Shown here: in pieces, positions 18,001 through 25,945 of the stretch
How the letters are laid out: every line of letters starts with the position of its first letter
Position numbering within the stretch: the stretch's first letter is position 1
Origin: RGIG3701 sp031553595
GTDB lineage: Bacteria > Planctomycetota > Planctomycetia > Pirellulales > Thermoguttaceae
Length of the DNA: 64,000 nucleotides
Assembly (NCBI GenBank): GCA_031553595.1
Contig: JAVBLI010000005.1
Coordinates: 124,001-188,000 of the forward strand
Direction: 5' to 3'
The notes under the pieces: model-generated
The model's input: the letters and a program-made list of their open reading frames with translations, nothing else
Told to the model about the DNA's origin: nothing
The model's database searches: none
Position numbers and translations under genes: made by a program

Positions 18001-18564
18001 GCCTACGCCGTGAATTACGCCGTTGATGGTGGTAGTGTCACCGTTCCAGCCTTTCCGCAGAACGGCGTTATTGGGGCCGATCTCGATGTCGCGATTGAAA
18101 TTTGAATTGCCGTAATTGGTTCCGAAAGCCAAGGCGCCGCCGTTGATGGTCAGTGGGCCTGTACCCAGCGCCGCTTCCGTCTGAATGACGAGAATGCCCT
18201 GCACGATTTCCGTGCCGAGAGTGTGATAATTGGCGTTGCCGGTTGGCGTGATGTAGGTGTGGTCGTTGCGATTGACATCGAACACGAGCTTAAAATTGGA
18301 GAAAGCGCCGCCCACATTGCCGAGAACGCCGGCGTAGGTAAACCCGTTGGTCGGGCCGGTGATTCGTAGCACCGCGTCGGCGGCTTCGCCCCCGGCACCG
18401 TCTGAGTTGATGATCCCGCCGGCGTACGCCCCGTCGGTGATGTTGTTGGTCGTGAGGTCGACGCCGCCAAGATCGTATTGCGCCTGAACCGTCGACGCGC
18501 AAAGAACCAGCAGGGTTACAAGACAGATTACGCTTTTATTCCGATGGGTTTTTAGAAGTTGCAT
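15094..18564 (-). CDS. PEP-CTERM-anchored autotransporter-type beta-strand repeat protein
   Basis: 1156 residues when started at the ATG at 18562-18564, which follows AAGGAG; 17 extra codons are open upstream without a ribosome site. Residues 1-29 are a signal peptide (HRNKSVICLVTLLVLCAST, cut near VQAQ). The body is a long beta-solenoid of repeats such as SGNTVMGYTGLY, LTKQNTYSG, NTNLEVDGSGTFEMNG and ISTLTGAGTI, the pattern of autotransporter-associated beta-strand repeats. The end VPEPGTWTLLLLGVLGVF followed by ARRRKA is a textbook PEP-CTERM signal: PEP motif, membrane helix, Arg cluster, recognised by exosortase. The protein is therefore surface-delivered and perhaps processed. No exosortase gene is in the window. 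Ligand unknown. Confidence 0.9.
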   Translation of the reverse strand: MQLLKTHRNKSVICLVTLLVLCASTVQAQYDLGGVDLTTNNITDGAYAGGIINSDGAGGEAADAVLRITGPTNGFTYAGVLGNVGGAFSNFKLVFDVNRNDHTYITPTGNANYHTLGTEIVQGILVIQTEAALGTGPLTINGGALAFGTNYGNSNFNRDIEIGPNNAVLRKGWNGDTTTINGVIHGVGNLYFGRDNGTFVLTKQNTYSGNTVMGYTGLYAYNAGGVVVKLGIDNALPNTNLEVDGSGTFEMNGFNQTISTLTGAGTIRNESDHLVGDTATPMRSTLTVSDGTFNGRITSNSNTRNITVVKNTAGVLSFGGATGNFDNSRLEVNEGTVEFRKTGGTAFSQVRLEAGTTMKVGAGNQQIGDLGGTGVIISTGDVPADQTATLTITGNFDGFTTVGASGSFGVSGGTQNDFRLVISGGGKGLRENNTYQRSAMVSYHTGGTIVETTGLTSISSFNLFGNDLTIRNAAIIGIQGHENGSATINLTYGSETDQTPLKVEGQGGGFRMASNSTLNIAKPIIGSGDFVLAADSNSRLTLSSPDNDYKGRTIIGSPYLSWNNDSERAILTLAATGSLPKGTELVFGQQRSSNNSGADNPYMLELNGNDVTLSKITGGKGRINNLGGTQATVSLNSDTDWNMADVQFVGDILLKKTGAGTATVHSSMYSVRELEISGGKLLVNTDAGAPAGKTIHVTGNSGMVADTFQNWGRVFVAGGSTDNTTFRGVTAAPDFFVRSMSDVADKAYEEKLSHNSGLWRNQSTYVYTLEFEITADATPIQFFKNFDDWGLVTITPTDNGTLGTPEVLVDSGTHNQYIITEAKTFDRGTYLLEVRLGQGGGGVGKTLAAADLGLGIYVGGDIAPVSTTDGNLAALLNNMNKFSALTLDDNGNLAFGPNSPIKSLTENRTIATNFDIDGGATFTLSGNGMGNIAFTGTASGDGVLRIEAGTTNFRLESANTHKGGTEFTDEITVANSAAFGNGGSIRPDGRTTMVLDLASGNITNAMMIGSGSSLELKATDANAGLFTGSIGGSGQLVFDLDAIDSANPLFILDSLSTLDLSDGLEFAIIAANPRSLDGITFDLIAAENVDLGGQSMEDILGSLFNFGLAGGNIWDFGYDNNNFWVTFDANKVPEPGTWTLLLLGVLGVFVARRRKA

Positions 18565-18713
18565 GACACGCTCCTTGTTTTTAGCCATTGGGGAAATGGC
18601 AGGATAGATCGGCAAAACGATAGAAAAATTCGTGGCAGGACACCATTAATTATATTCGCGACAAAAAGAAATGCAAGAGAATTTTAGCGAAAAAGTGAAA
18701 AAACGCATAGCCT

Positions 18714-19877
18714 TTAGATGATTTCGTCGAAAAGATCCTGGATTTTTTGCGTGTTTTTGACCGGGTCGAAGTGGGTTTGGACGCGGTTCTGCATGCGGAT
18801 GCCCATGAGATGGCGGAGATCGGGGTTTTTCGTCAGCGTGTCGAGTTTTTCGGCCAGGGCCATCGTGTCGTCGACGGGGACGAGAAAGCCGGTTTCGTTG
18901 TCGGAAAGAATGTGGCCGGGGCCTTCGACCCGCGTGGAGACGGCGGGGATGCCGAATGTACCGGCTTCGACCAGCACCAGGCCGAACGATTCTTCTGTGG
19001 AAGTGAGCACGGCCACGTCGCCCACGGCCAGCAGCGGGCGGATGTCGGACTGGAACGGCACGATCCGGCAGACATCCACGAGATGGTTTTCGTTGATGGC
19101 CGCCCGCATCTCGGCCTCCAGTGGGCCCTCGCCGATGAAAAGCACCTCGACCGCATCCCGGTTCCGCATTTCCGCCACGGCACGAAGCAGCATCTGCGGA
19201 TTCTTTCGCGGCGAAAACCGGCCCATCCACAGAATAGTCGTTTTTTCAGGCGATAGTCCCCACGTTTTTCGGATGGCTGCGGAATCGAAGGCCGCCTTTT
19301 CCTCGGCCGTGAAGCGGGAAGAATTGGGCACGACACGCGATTTTTCCTGGAATTCCGCCTCCATTTGGGGCGGTAGCAGGGTGTGGGCCACCTCTTTCGC
19401 GGCTTCCGACTCGAAAATCACCCGGGCATTGGAAGCGTAACAGCAGCGAGCCATCCACGGCAGAGAAAACCACCGCGGACGCATGTTTTCGCCCCGCAGC
19501 ACCTCATGAATGTGATGCACGTGCTGCACGCCAGCCATCTTCGCGGCCATGAAACCCTCGAATAGCGCGATGGTGTTCGTGTATACCAGATCGATTTGAT
19601 TTTTCCGGATGAAATCGGCCAGCCAGCGTACACGGAAGGGGATTTTCAAGCGGTTTTTCCATTCCCAGAAACTCGGCGTGTACAGCGCCCACCAGCTCAT
19701 CGTGAGCACGTCGGCGGGAATACCCCGGCTGCGGGTCTGCTCGAGAAGCGGGCCCGGCGCGGCGAAAAAGACGTACGGCTCCACCCGCTGACGGTCCAGA
19801 AACCGCAGCGTGGTGTCGAGGCAGTACTCCGCGCCGCCCGCCAGGGCGCTGTGTCCGAGAAAGAGCACTTTTTTCAT
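18714..19877 (-). CDS. Glycosyltransferase family 4 (GT-B fold)
   Basis: 387 residues. The N-terminal Rossmann half starts MKKVLFLGHSALAGGAEYCL, with the GG..E loop typical of GT4, and continues with DLVYTNTIALFEGFMAAK and HIHEVLR. The C-terminal half has ILWMGRFSPRKNPQMLLRA, LFIGEGPLEAEM and TSTEESFGLVLVEAGTFGIPAVST, where the E-x7-E element contacts the nucleotide-sugar. It should transfer a sugar from an activated donor to a cell-surface polysaccharide or lipid carrier; donor and acceptor are not predictable. Ribosome site weak. It has no polysaccharide-operon neighbours. Confidence 0.9.
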   Translation of the reverse strand: MKKVLFLGHSALAGGAEYCLDTTLRFLDRQRVEPYVFFAAPGPLLEQTRSRGIPADVLTMSWWALYTPSFWEWKNRLKIPFRVRWLADFIRKNQIDLVYTNTIALFEGFMAAKMAGVQHVHHIHEVLRGENMRPRWFSLPWMARCCYASNARVIFESEAAKEVAHTLLPPQMEAEFQEKSRVVPNSSRFTAEEKAAFDSAAIRKTWGLSPEKTTILWMGRFSPRKNPQMLLRAVAEMRNRDAVEVLFIGEGPLEAEMRAAINENHLVDVCRIVPFQSDIRPLLAVGDVAVLTSTEESFGLVLVEAGTFGIPAVSTRVEGPGHILSDNETGFLVPVDDTMALAEKLDTLTKNPDLRHLMGIRMQNRVQTHFDPVKNTQKIQDLFDEII

Positions 19878-19887
19878 GGCAAGTACG

Positions 19888-19924
19888 AAAAAATAAAGAT
19901 GCCGAAATTGCTTTCAGCATCTTG
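19888..19924 (-). terminator. Rho-independent terminator after the lipoprotein gene
   Basis: A 12-bp stem (19897-19908 with 19913-19924, one mismatch) with a 4-nt loop, followed on the minus strand by TATTTTTT. It ends the small lipoprotein transcript before the glycosyltransferase gene. Confidence 0.8.
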
Positions 19925-19962
19925 TTCGTTGTTTCAAGCGAATAAAACTGCGTGAGCAGGGA

Positions 19963-20178
19963 TTATTCGTCGTCTTCCACAGCGGTGCCAGCAGCGGGTT
20001 TCGCGGCAGGTTTCGCATCGGTGACGGGTTTCGCGTCGGTGGCTTTTTCGTCAGCCTTTTCGGGAGCTTCGACGGGGGCTTTGCCATCGGTCGTCGGGGT
20101 TTCCTTCTTGACTTTATCTTTGCAGCCGACAAACAGGACCATGCTCAGCAGCACAGCGCAAATTCCAAATTTTTTCAT
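19963..20178 (-). CDS. Small charged lipoprotein
   Basis: 71 residues; the start follows GGAGGAATC at ideal spacing. A short signal peptide ends in the lipobox LFVGC (Cys19), so the protein should be lipid-anchored after cleavage by signal peptidase II. The mature part has about 50 residues of Lys, Glu, Ala, Pro and Asp with imperfect repeats (DAKPVTDAKPAAKPAA) and an acidic end. It has no globular domain and is likely extended. Function unknown. A single-gene unit closed by the terminator at 19888-19924. Confidence 0.8.
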   Translation of the reverse strand: MKKFGICAVLLSMVLFVGCKDKVKKETPTTDGKAPVEAPEKADEKATDAKPVTDAKPAAKPAAGTAVEDDE

Positions 20179-20818
20179 TGTGATTCCTCCAGAATGGATG
20201 TTACAAATCTACTTAAACGAAACGCATTATGGCCACTCCATGAAATGATTTCGTCGGAGTTTCCTAAGCTTTAACTTCTATTCTAACCGCTTTTCTGATA
20301 AATTACCAGTATGCAGAATAAAAATTTCATCATTTTTTACAAAAAAAACGCTAAAAAATCAAAAATAATTTCAAAAAAAGTGAAAGATCCACTTCATTAT
20401 GATAAAATACCGCCGGTTATTCACAAAAAAAGGCTAAAACGAAAAAACGGAATTTCATCTGGATATTAAAAAATCGGCATGCCCAGCGAGTGACTTAAGG
20501 CGGAAAAAGGAATCGGACGGTTTTTCCACGATTTCATATCTGCCGCGCAGCGTTGCAAGAGATGGGGTGTTTGTAATGCTGTATACTCTGGGATTCCGGC
20601 AAAAAACCGCAATAATAAAGTTGGGAGGCGTGAATCGCTCAGAGATCATTCCACGGTGGCCGTTTTCGGTGCGTCTGTGTGAAATAAACGCATGGGGATG
20701 AATGCTGGAAAGCCTTCTAGAAAACAAAACGAAGAGAACGAATTGTGTGCATGATAAATTTAATTTGTTTTGAATTGTTACACAGACAAAATGGGGTGTT
20801 TGCGAAACCTTTTCTGCC
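20179..20818. other. AT-rich intergenic region
   Basis: About 640 bp without a supportable gene. The stretch 20320-20450 is very A-rich on the plus strand. A minus-strand frame at 20455-20841 (128 codons) has no ribosome site, no domain and runs through the promoter at 20819-20847, so I do not call it. Confidence 0.45.
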
Positions 20819-20860
20819 TTGACGAATGTCTCTTGCTGCATTATTATAGTATACGTATAC
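20819..20860 (+). promoter_or_regulatory. Promoter with a 12-bp palindrome at the start point
   Basis: TTGACG (20819-20824), a 17-bp spacer and TATTAT (20842-20847) form a good sigma70 promoter for the nucleoside hydrolase gene. A perfect palindrome GTATACGTATAC (20849-20860) lies across the predicted start point, where a bound repressor would block transcription. Operator function is inferred from position. Confidence 0.55.
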
Positions 20861-20949
20861 AGGATATATTATTGGGGGAAATTGTTTTCGCGGCCGACAT
20901 TCGGGGACGCTCTTCACGGCGGCGATTTTAGGAGAAAGGGAGCGCATTC

Positions 20950-21879
20950 ATGGCGAGAAAAGTGATTCTGGATATCGATCCGGGAATTGATGACATTCTG
21001 GCCCTGTGTCTGGCCCTGTTCGATCCGCGGCTGGATGTGCTGGGCGTAACGGTCAGCGGAGGGCACGTGCCTGCCCAAGCGGCGCTGCGGATGGTGCAGG
21101 CGGTGATCGAATATCTTGACCCGCCCCGGCTGCCGCGATTGGGGGTGGGCGGGGACATGCAGGAGTGCGGCTTTCCCGAAAACCGCAGTTTCTGGGGGGC
21201 GTATATCCTGGACGAGCTGAATTTTCATGTCGCCGAGCTCTTTTGCACCCACCCAGCGGAGAAAATCATCGCGGATCTGATTCGTGCCCATCCGCGTGAA
21301 ATTACTATTTTGTCGTGCGGGCCGCTGACGAATGTTGCGCGGACGTTCGCGAAGGAAGGCGACTTGTGCATGCTGACGCATCGGCTGGTGATGATGGGGG
21401 GGGCGATTTCGGAGGCCGGGAACGTTACCCCGGTGGCGGAATTCAATTTTTATCGGGATCCGCATGCCGCGCGGCAGATTTTCCGATGTAAGGCGGCGAA
21501 GACGCTCGTGCCGCTGGATGTGACGAATCGGGTGGTGCTGCATTACGACATTCTTGACGCCCTGCCGCCGGCGTCGACGAAACTAGGCGATTTTCTGCGG
21601 AAAGTCATTCCCCAGTCGCTGTATTCATACCGCCAGCATTTCGGGCTGGAGGGAATGTACGTCCAGGACGCGGTGGGGGTGCTGACGCTGACGCATCCGC
21701 ATTTGTTCGGCAGTAAGATGCAGGCCGGGGATGTGGAGTGTGCTGGGGAATTGACGCAGGGCATGACGGTATTCGATCGTCGGCATACCACCACCTGGAC
21801 GCAAAAGCTGGATGTGGTAACGGAGGTGGAAGTGGATCTGGTGAGGGAGCTGATCGTGGAAGGGCTGAATCGGGGTTAG
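20950..21879 (+). CDS. Inosine-uridine-type nucleoside hydrolase
   Basis: 309 residues; the start follows AAAGGGAGCG. The N-terminus reads VILDIDPGIDDILAL, the calcium-binding DxDxGxDD signature of the family that hydrolyses N-ribosidic bonds of nucleosides to base and ribose. Further family elements are ITILSCGPLTNVARTF, RLVMMGGAISEAGNVTPVAEFNFYRDPHAA and the late DAVGVL, whose Asp is also a calcium ligand. Length and motif order are normal, with no signal peptide, so cytoplasmic purine/pyrimidine salvage is expected; base preference cannot be told. Preceded by its own promoter; cysS follows 135 bp downstream. Confidence 0.9.
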   Translation: MARKVILDIDPGIDDILALCLALFDPRLDVLGVTVSGGHVPAQAALRMVQAVIEYLDPPRLPRLGVGGDMQECGFPENRSFWGAYILDELNFHVAELFCTHPAEKIIADLIRAHPREITILSCGPLTNVARTFAKEGDLCMLTHRLVMMGGAISEAGNVTPVAEFNFYRDPHAARQIFRCKAAKTLVPLDVTNRVVLHYDILDALPPASTKLGDFLRKVIPQSLYSYRQHFGLEGMYVQDAVGVLTLTHPHLFGSKMQAGDVECAGELTQGMTVFDRRHTTTWTQKLDVVTEVEVDLVRELIVEGLNRG

Positions 21880-22014
21880 GGTTTTGGGGAGTGAGGAATG
21901 AATGGATTGACAAAACGGGCGTGGCGCGTAAAATGTGGGGTGGCGGATGGTGCTGCCGGTCCGGTTTCTTTAGTGAAGTACGTTTCAAAGTACATTTAAT
22001 GGGAAAGGTTTTCC

Positions 22015-23577
22015 ATGATTCAGGTTTATAATACGTTGACGAAAACGAAAGAGGCGTTCGAGACGCTGGAGCCGGGGCGGGTGGGGATGTATCTCTGCGG
22101 GCCGACGGTTTATAAGCCCAGCCACATCGGGCATATGGTCGGGCCGGTGATTTTTGACGCCATCACACGCTACCTGGAATATAACGGGTACGAGGTGCGT
22201 TTCATCGTGAATATCACGGACGTGGACGATAAAATCATCGCGGAGTCGGCGGCGCGCGGCATGACCATGGCGGCTTTGGCGGATGAAATGACCGCCGATT
22301 ATCAGGCGAATCTCGCGGCCCTGGGCGTCGACACCATTTCGGCCTTTCCGAAAGCCACGGAGCACGTGGGGAACATTATCGCGTTCATCGAAAAGCTGAT
22401 CGCACAGGGTTTTGCGTACCCGGCGGACGGGGACGTGTATTTTGATGTCAGTAAATTTGCGGAGTATGGGAAGCTCAGCGGGCGGTCGCCGAAAGACATG
22501 CTGGGTGAGGGCGGGCTGACGGCGGGGCAGAAGCGGAATCTGGCGGACTTCGCGCTGTGGAAAGCGGCGAAAGCGGGTGAGCCGGCATGGGAGAGTCCGT
22601 GGGGGCCGGGCCGGCCGGGCTGGCACATCGAGTGCTCGGTGATGAGTCAGCAGTTGCTAGGAGACACGTTCGAGATTCACGGCGGCGGGCTGGATCTGGT
22701 GTTTCCACATCACGAAAATGAGGTGGCCCAGAGTGAGTGCTGCACGGGGAAGCCGTATGTGAAATACTGGATGCATAACGGGCTGATGCAGGCGTCGAGT
22801 GAGGTCGGAAAGCTCGGCGGGCGCAACACGCGTGAGGCGGAGGCCGGCGATTTGGCCTCGCAGGAAGACGGGAAAATCAGTAAGTCGAAAGGCGCCGGCG
22901 CGTTTCGGGAAATGCTCGCGGAGTTTCCCGGCGAGACCATTCGCTTTTTTGTGCTGAGCACGCATTATCGTCGACCGATCGATTTCAGCACCGAGCGCAT
23001 TCGGCAGGTGGAGACGGGACTGGAAACGTTTTACCGCTTCTTTAAGCGCTTTCAGCGGGTGACGGGCGCGTCGTTTTACGCGCTGGATTATGCGGCTGGC
23101 CGTGCGGCGGAGGATGCGCTGGTGGCGGGGTTTGCGGGCGATTTCCTGACGTGGATCCGCGAAAAACGCACCGGCTTTCTGGCTGCCATGGATGACGATT
23201 TTAATACCGGCGGGGGAATCGGCGAGCTCTTTGAACTCGTGCGGCACCTGAACCGCTTCGTGGATGAAAATAAACTGGAAGGCATGGCGGAAGGGCCCGA
23301 GAAGGTGAAACTCGTCGCCACGCTCGTTGACGGCACCCGCATTCTCCGCGGACTGTCGGCCACGCTGGGCCTGTTCCAGAAAGAGGCGGTGAAGGCGGAA
23401 GACGCGGCGGCGGAAGATTTGCTGGTGCAGGGCCTGATGACGCTTCTGATCGAGCTTCGCGCGAATGCGAAAAAGGCGAAAGATTTCGCCACCGCAGATG
23501 CGATTCGGAATCAGTTGAAGGAACTCGGCGTTACGCTGGAAGACCGCCCGGGCGGCACGGAGTGGAGCAGGGGCTGA
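22015..23577 (+). CDS. cysS: Cysteinyl-tRNA synthetase
   Basis: 520 residues. Class I synthetase charging tRNA-Cys. Visible features: MYLCGPTVYKPSHIGHMVG with the zinc-ligand Cys and the HIGH signature, FIVNITDVDDKII, GWHIECSVMS with a zinc-ligand Cys, the GGGLDLVFPHHENEVAQSE block that supplies further zinc ligands, and KISKSKGA as the KMSKS loop. A small insertion (GGRNTREAEAGDLASQ) lies just before KISKSK. The C-terminal helical anticodon region ends with AIRNQLKELGVTLEDRPGGTEW, as usual. Ribosome site GGGAAAGG. Essential translation gene. Confidence 0.97.
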   Translation: MIQVYNTLTKTKEAFETLEPGRVGMYLCGPTVYKPSHIGHMVGPVIFDAITRYLEYNGYEVRFIVNITDVDDKIIAESAARGMTMAALADEMTADYQANLAALGVDTISAFPKATEHVGNIIAFIEKLIAQGFAYPADGDVYFDVSKFAEYGKLSGRSPKDMLGEGGLTAGQKRNLADFALWKAAKAGEPAWESPWGPGRPGWHIECSVMSQQLLGDTFEIHGGGLDLVFPHHENEVAQSECCTGKPYVKYWMHNGLMQASSEVGKLGGRNTREAEAGDLASQEDGKISKSKGAGAFREMLAEFPGETIRFFVLSTHYRRPIDFSTERIRQVETGLETFYRFFKRFQRVTGASFYALDYAAGRAAEDALVAGFAGDFLTWIREKRTGFLAAMDDDFNTGGGIGELFELVRHLNRFVDENKLEGMAEGPEKVKLVATLVDGTRILRGLSATLGLFQKEAVKAEDAAAEDLLVQGLMTLLIELRANAKKAKDFATADAIRNQLKELGVTLEDRPGGTEWSRG

Positions 23578-23733
23578 AAAAACAAAAAATAGTAAGAGTT
23601 TTTTGAAAGAGGTGAATCGGCGCAGCCGGGAGGGGAAAACAATTTTGCAAAAATGTTTTCCCCTTATTGATGCGCAAAACGGTTTTCTCACATTATCGCA
23701 GTTATTTGCGGTCATCATCATTCGGAGGCCCCC

Positions 23734-24486
23734 ATGCAGACCATCGTCGTTTTCTTTGCCCTGGAGGTGGAATCCGGGAGTTTTGAGGACATGCTCTCGA
23801 ACACGCGGCGGACGCAGGCGGACGGCTTTCACGTCATGCGCGGCCGGTTCGACTCGCAGGAACGGGAAGTTTTCGTCGTCCGCACTGGCGTGGGGAAAGA
23901 CTGTGCCCGGCGAGCGGCCGAGGCGGTTCTGCAGGCGCATCGCCCGGACTTCGCGATTTCGGCGGGGTTTGCCGGGGGGCTGGTGCCGGAGTTGAAAAAG
24001 AATGATCTGTTTTTTCCGACCAGCGCGTGTGACGAAGAATTTCGGCTCATGGATCTGGACGTGCTGCCGGGAAAGATGCTGAAAACGCGTGAGGCCCGGG
24101 AAAACGCGGTGCAGGGTGGACGGCTGCTGACATATCAGCACGTCGTCGAGGATGAGCAGGAAAAGCGGCAGTGCAGTGAAAAGTACGGGGCGAAGGCCGC
24201 GGATATGGAGACGTACGTGCTGGCGGAGATGTGCCGGGACCGGGCGATTCCGCTTTATTGTGTGCGGGCCATCAGTGATTCGCTGGAGGACAAAATTCCG
24301 CAGGACATCCAGAAATTGATGCACCAGAAGTCGTTCATGTCGCAGCTCGGGGCGGCATTTCACACCGCGATCAAACGACCGGGAAGCGTGGTGGACATGG
24401 CGAAATTGCGGGCCGGGGCGATGAAGGCATCCATCCGGCTGTCGGAGATTCTTGAGGTTATGGTGAAGCAAGGTGGCAGGGAATAG
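23734..24486 (+). CDS. Nucleoside phosphorylase-family protein, MTAN-like
   Basis: 250 residues; the start follows TCGGAGG. The fold is that of the PNP/MTAN superfamily: a VVFFALEVES opening, VVRTGVGKDCARRAAEAVL, FAISAGFAGGLVPEL and KYGAKAADMETYVLAEMC, where the DMET segment holds the purine- and ribose-binding residues, then CVRAISDSLED with the catalytic Asp position. Members hydrolyse methylthioadenosine or S-adenosylhomocysteine; a related branch (HpnG) acts in hopanoid synthesis, so the substrate is left open. The stop codon is the first triplet of a heptamer array that separates it from convergent rplL. Confidence 0.8.
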   Translation: MQTIVVFFALEVESGSFEDMLSNTRRTQADGFHVMRGRFDSQEREVFVVRTGVGKDCARRAAEAVLQAHRPDFAISAGFAGGLVPELKKNDLFFPTSACDEEFRLMDLDVLPGKMLKTREARENAVQGGRLLTYQHVVEDEQEKRQCSEKYGAKAADMETYVLAEMCRDRAIPLYCVRAISDSLEDKIPQDIQKLMHQKSFMSQLGAAFHTAIKRPGSVVDMAKLRAGAMKASIRLSEILEVMVKQGGRE

Positions 24487-24587
24487 GGTGTAGGGTGTGG
24501 GCTGGCGCGCCTCTGGCCCCACTTGCCATTCACCGCATTTAGCATTCACTCCACATCCTACATCCCATCCCCCATATCCCCCATATC
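24484..24587. repeat. Inverted heptamer array between MTAN-like gene and rplL
   Basis: Starting at the TAG stop codon (24484), 7-nt units TAGGGTG, TAGGGTG and TGGGCTG run to 24504. After a spacer, an opposing arm ACATCCT, ACATCCC, ATCCCCC, ATATCCC runs in register from 24553 to 24580, with further looser 7-nt periodicity on both sides. The arms are roughly complementary. It lies between convergent genes, just beyond the rplL terminator. Confidence 0.65.
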
Positions 24588-24604
24588 CGCCACGACGCGC
24601 GCAT

Positions 24605-24642
24605 AAAAAAACCGGCCGGAAGAAAACTCTCCCAGCCGGTTT
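24605..24642 (-). terminator. Rho-independent terminator after rplL
   Basis: An 11-bp stem (24608-24618 with 24632-24642, one mismatch) followed on the minus strand by six or more T residues. It closes the ribosomal operon, so transcription does not go on into rpoB. Confidence 0.85.
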
Positions 24643-24667
24643 CGATTTGTAATTTTCCGCGGAAAAC

Positions 24668-25069
24668 TTATTTCACGGCGACGGTCGCGCCGGCGGCTTT
24701 CAGTTCGGCAGCCAGTTTGTCGGCGTCTTCTTTCGAGATGCCTTCTTTGACTTTGCCGAGGGCTTCGACGAGGTCTTTGGCTTCCTTCAGGCCCAGGCCG
24801 GTGGCGGCGCGGACGACTTTAATGACGTCGACCTTCTTGTCGCCAAAGCTTTCCAGGACGACGGCGAATTCGGTCTGCTCTTCGACCACAGCGGCTTCGG
24901 CGGCCGCGGGGCCGGCAGCAACCATGACAGCACCGCCAGCGGCGGCTTTAATGCCGTGCACGTCTTCCAGATAGTCGGCCAACTCTTTGGCCTGCTTCAG
25001 GGTCAGTTCGGCAATTTTGTCGCCCAGGTCTTTCGCCATCGCGGAGAATTCACGGATTTCTTCGGACAT
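24668..25069 (-). CDS. rplL: Ribosomal protein L7/L12
   Basis: 133 residues from MSEEIREFS; an upstream in-frame start lacks a ribosome site, whereas AAAGGAA precedes this ATG. The N-terminal helical dimer domain (AMAKDLGDKIAELTLKQAKELADYLED) is joined by an Ala-rich hinge (about 50-70) to the C-terminal domain EFAVVLESFGDKKVDVIKVV, ATGLGLKEAKDLVEALGKVKEGI, EDADKLAAELKAAGA. L12 dimers form the ribosomal stalk with L10 and recruit translation factors. Last gene of the cluster; a terminator follows where many bacteria have rpoB. Confidence 0.97.
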   Translation of the reverse strand: MSEEIREFSAMAKDLGDKIAELTLKQAKELADYLEDVHGIKAAAGGAVMVAAGPAAAEAAVVEEQTEFAVVLESFGDKKVDVIKVVRAATGLGLKEAKDLVEALGKVKEGISKEDADKLAAELKAAGATVAVK

Positions 25070-25350
25070 TTCATTATTCCTTTCGTTTAGTCGATTTTGC
25101 AAAAGCTGTTACTTCACTGAACCGTGTGGACGCGTTTCTCTCACACTCCGCGCATCCGCATTCGTCGGCCGGCCTCTCTCACACTCCGCCAAACCGATTC
25201 GATTCACCCGGTGAACCACTTTTACCTGATAAAATATAATGTATGATCATCCGCCCGGCTCACCCCAGACGGTAACGTTTTTTCAATTCACGCAAGCCGC
25301 TCGCATCCGGAAACCCGACGATCGTCGGCCCGCAACACATCCGGCGGAAT

Positions 25351-25869
25351 TCATTCTTCCGCTTTGGAGGCGATCTGCCCGGCAACCGTGCCACCAGGGC
25401 CCAGCAGCGCCGCAGCCAGTTTCGACCCGGGGCCGAGGATCTGGCCCAGCAGCAGGCTGAGCTGCTCGGTGCGGGAAGGCCATTTGCTGACGGTCTTCAC
25501 CATCTCGGCATCCAGACGCTCGCCGTCCATGACGCCGCACTTCGTGACCAGCAATTTCGCGAACCGCTTGTCTTCGGTCAGGGCGGTGACTTCCTTGGCC
25601 AAGGAAACGATGTCTTCACATCCCCAGCACAGGGCGGAGCTACCGCCGAGCGTCGAGAACAGATTGGCCAGCGACGAATCGGCCAACGCGCGCTTCGCCA
25701 TGGTGTTTTTCACCACCATCATGTGAATGCCCTTGGCTTCCATCTCGCCGCGCAGCACGTTCGTGATATTCGCCGTCATTCCCACCATGTCGATCAGCAA
25801 GGCGTCCTGGACGCCGTCGAGTTGTTGCCGGACATGATCGGTAAGAAGATTTTTTACATACTTACTCAT
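25351..25869 (-). CDS. rplJ: Ribosomal protein L10
   Basis: 172 residues. N-terminal RNA-binding part MSKYVKNLLTDHVRQQL, DALLIDMVGMTANITNVLR, IHMMVVKNTMAKRAL, and a C-terminal helix that carries L12 dimers. L10 anchors the stalk to 23S rRNA and in many bacteria represses its own operon by binding the leader. The spacer to rplL is 281 bp, long for this pair, and contains a repeated TCTCTCACACTCCGC element (near 25137 and 25176). Ribosome site weak. Confidence 0.95.
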   Translation of the reverse strand: MSKYVKNLLTDHVRQQLDGVQDALLIDMVGMTANITNVLRGEMEAKGIHMMVVKNTMAKRALADSSLANLFSTLGGSSALCWGCEDIVSLAKEVTALTEDKRFAKLLVTKCGVMDGERLDAEMVKTVSKWPSRTEQLSLLLGQILGPGSKLAAALLGPGGTVAGQIASKAEE

Positions 25870-25945
25870 GGTTTATTCTTTACTTGCTATTAAACCGTAA
25901 TTCGGTTCAAGTTCCGATTTATTAATTCGACTGAACACACACCCG

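Noticed and set aside
20455..20841. 128-codon minus-strand ORF
   Set aside because: No ribosome site, runs through a good plus-strand promoter, and the translation has no recognisable pattern.
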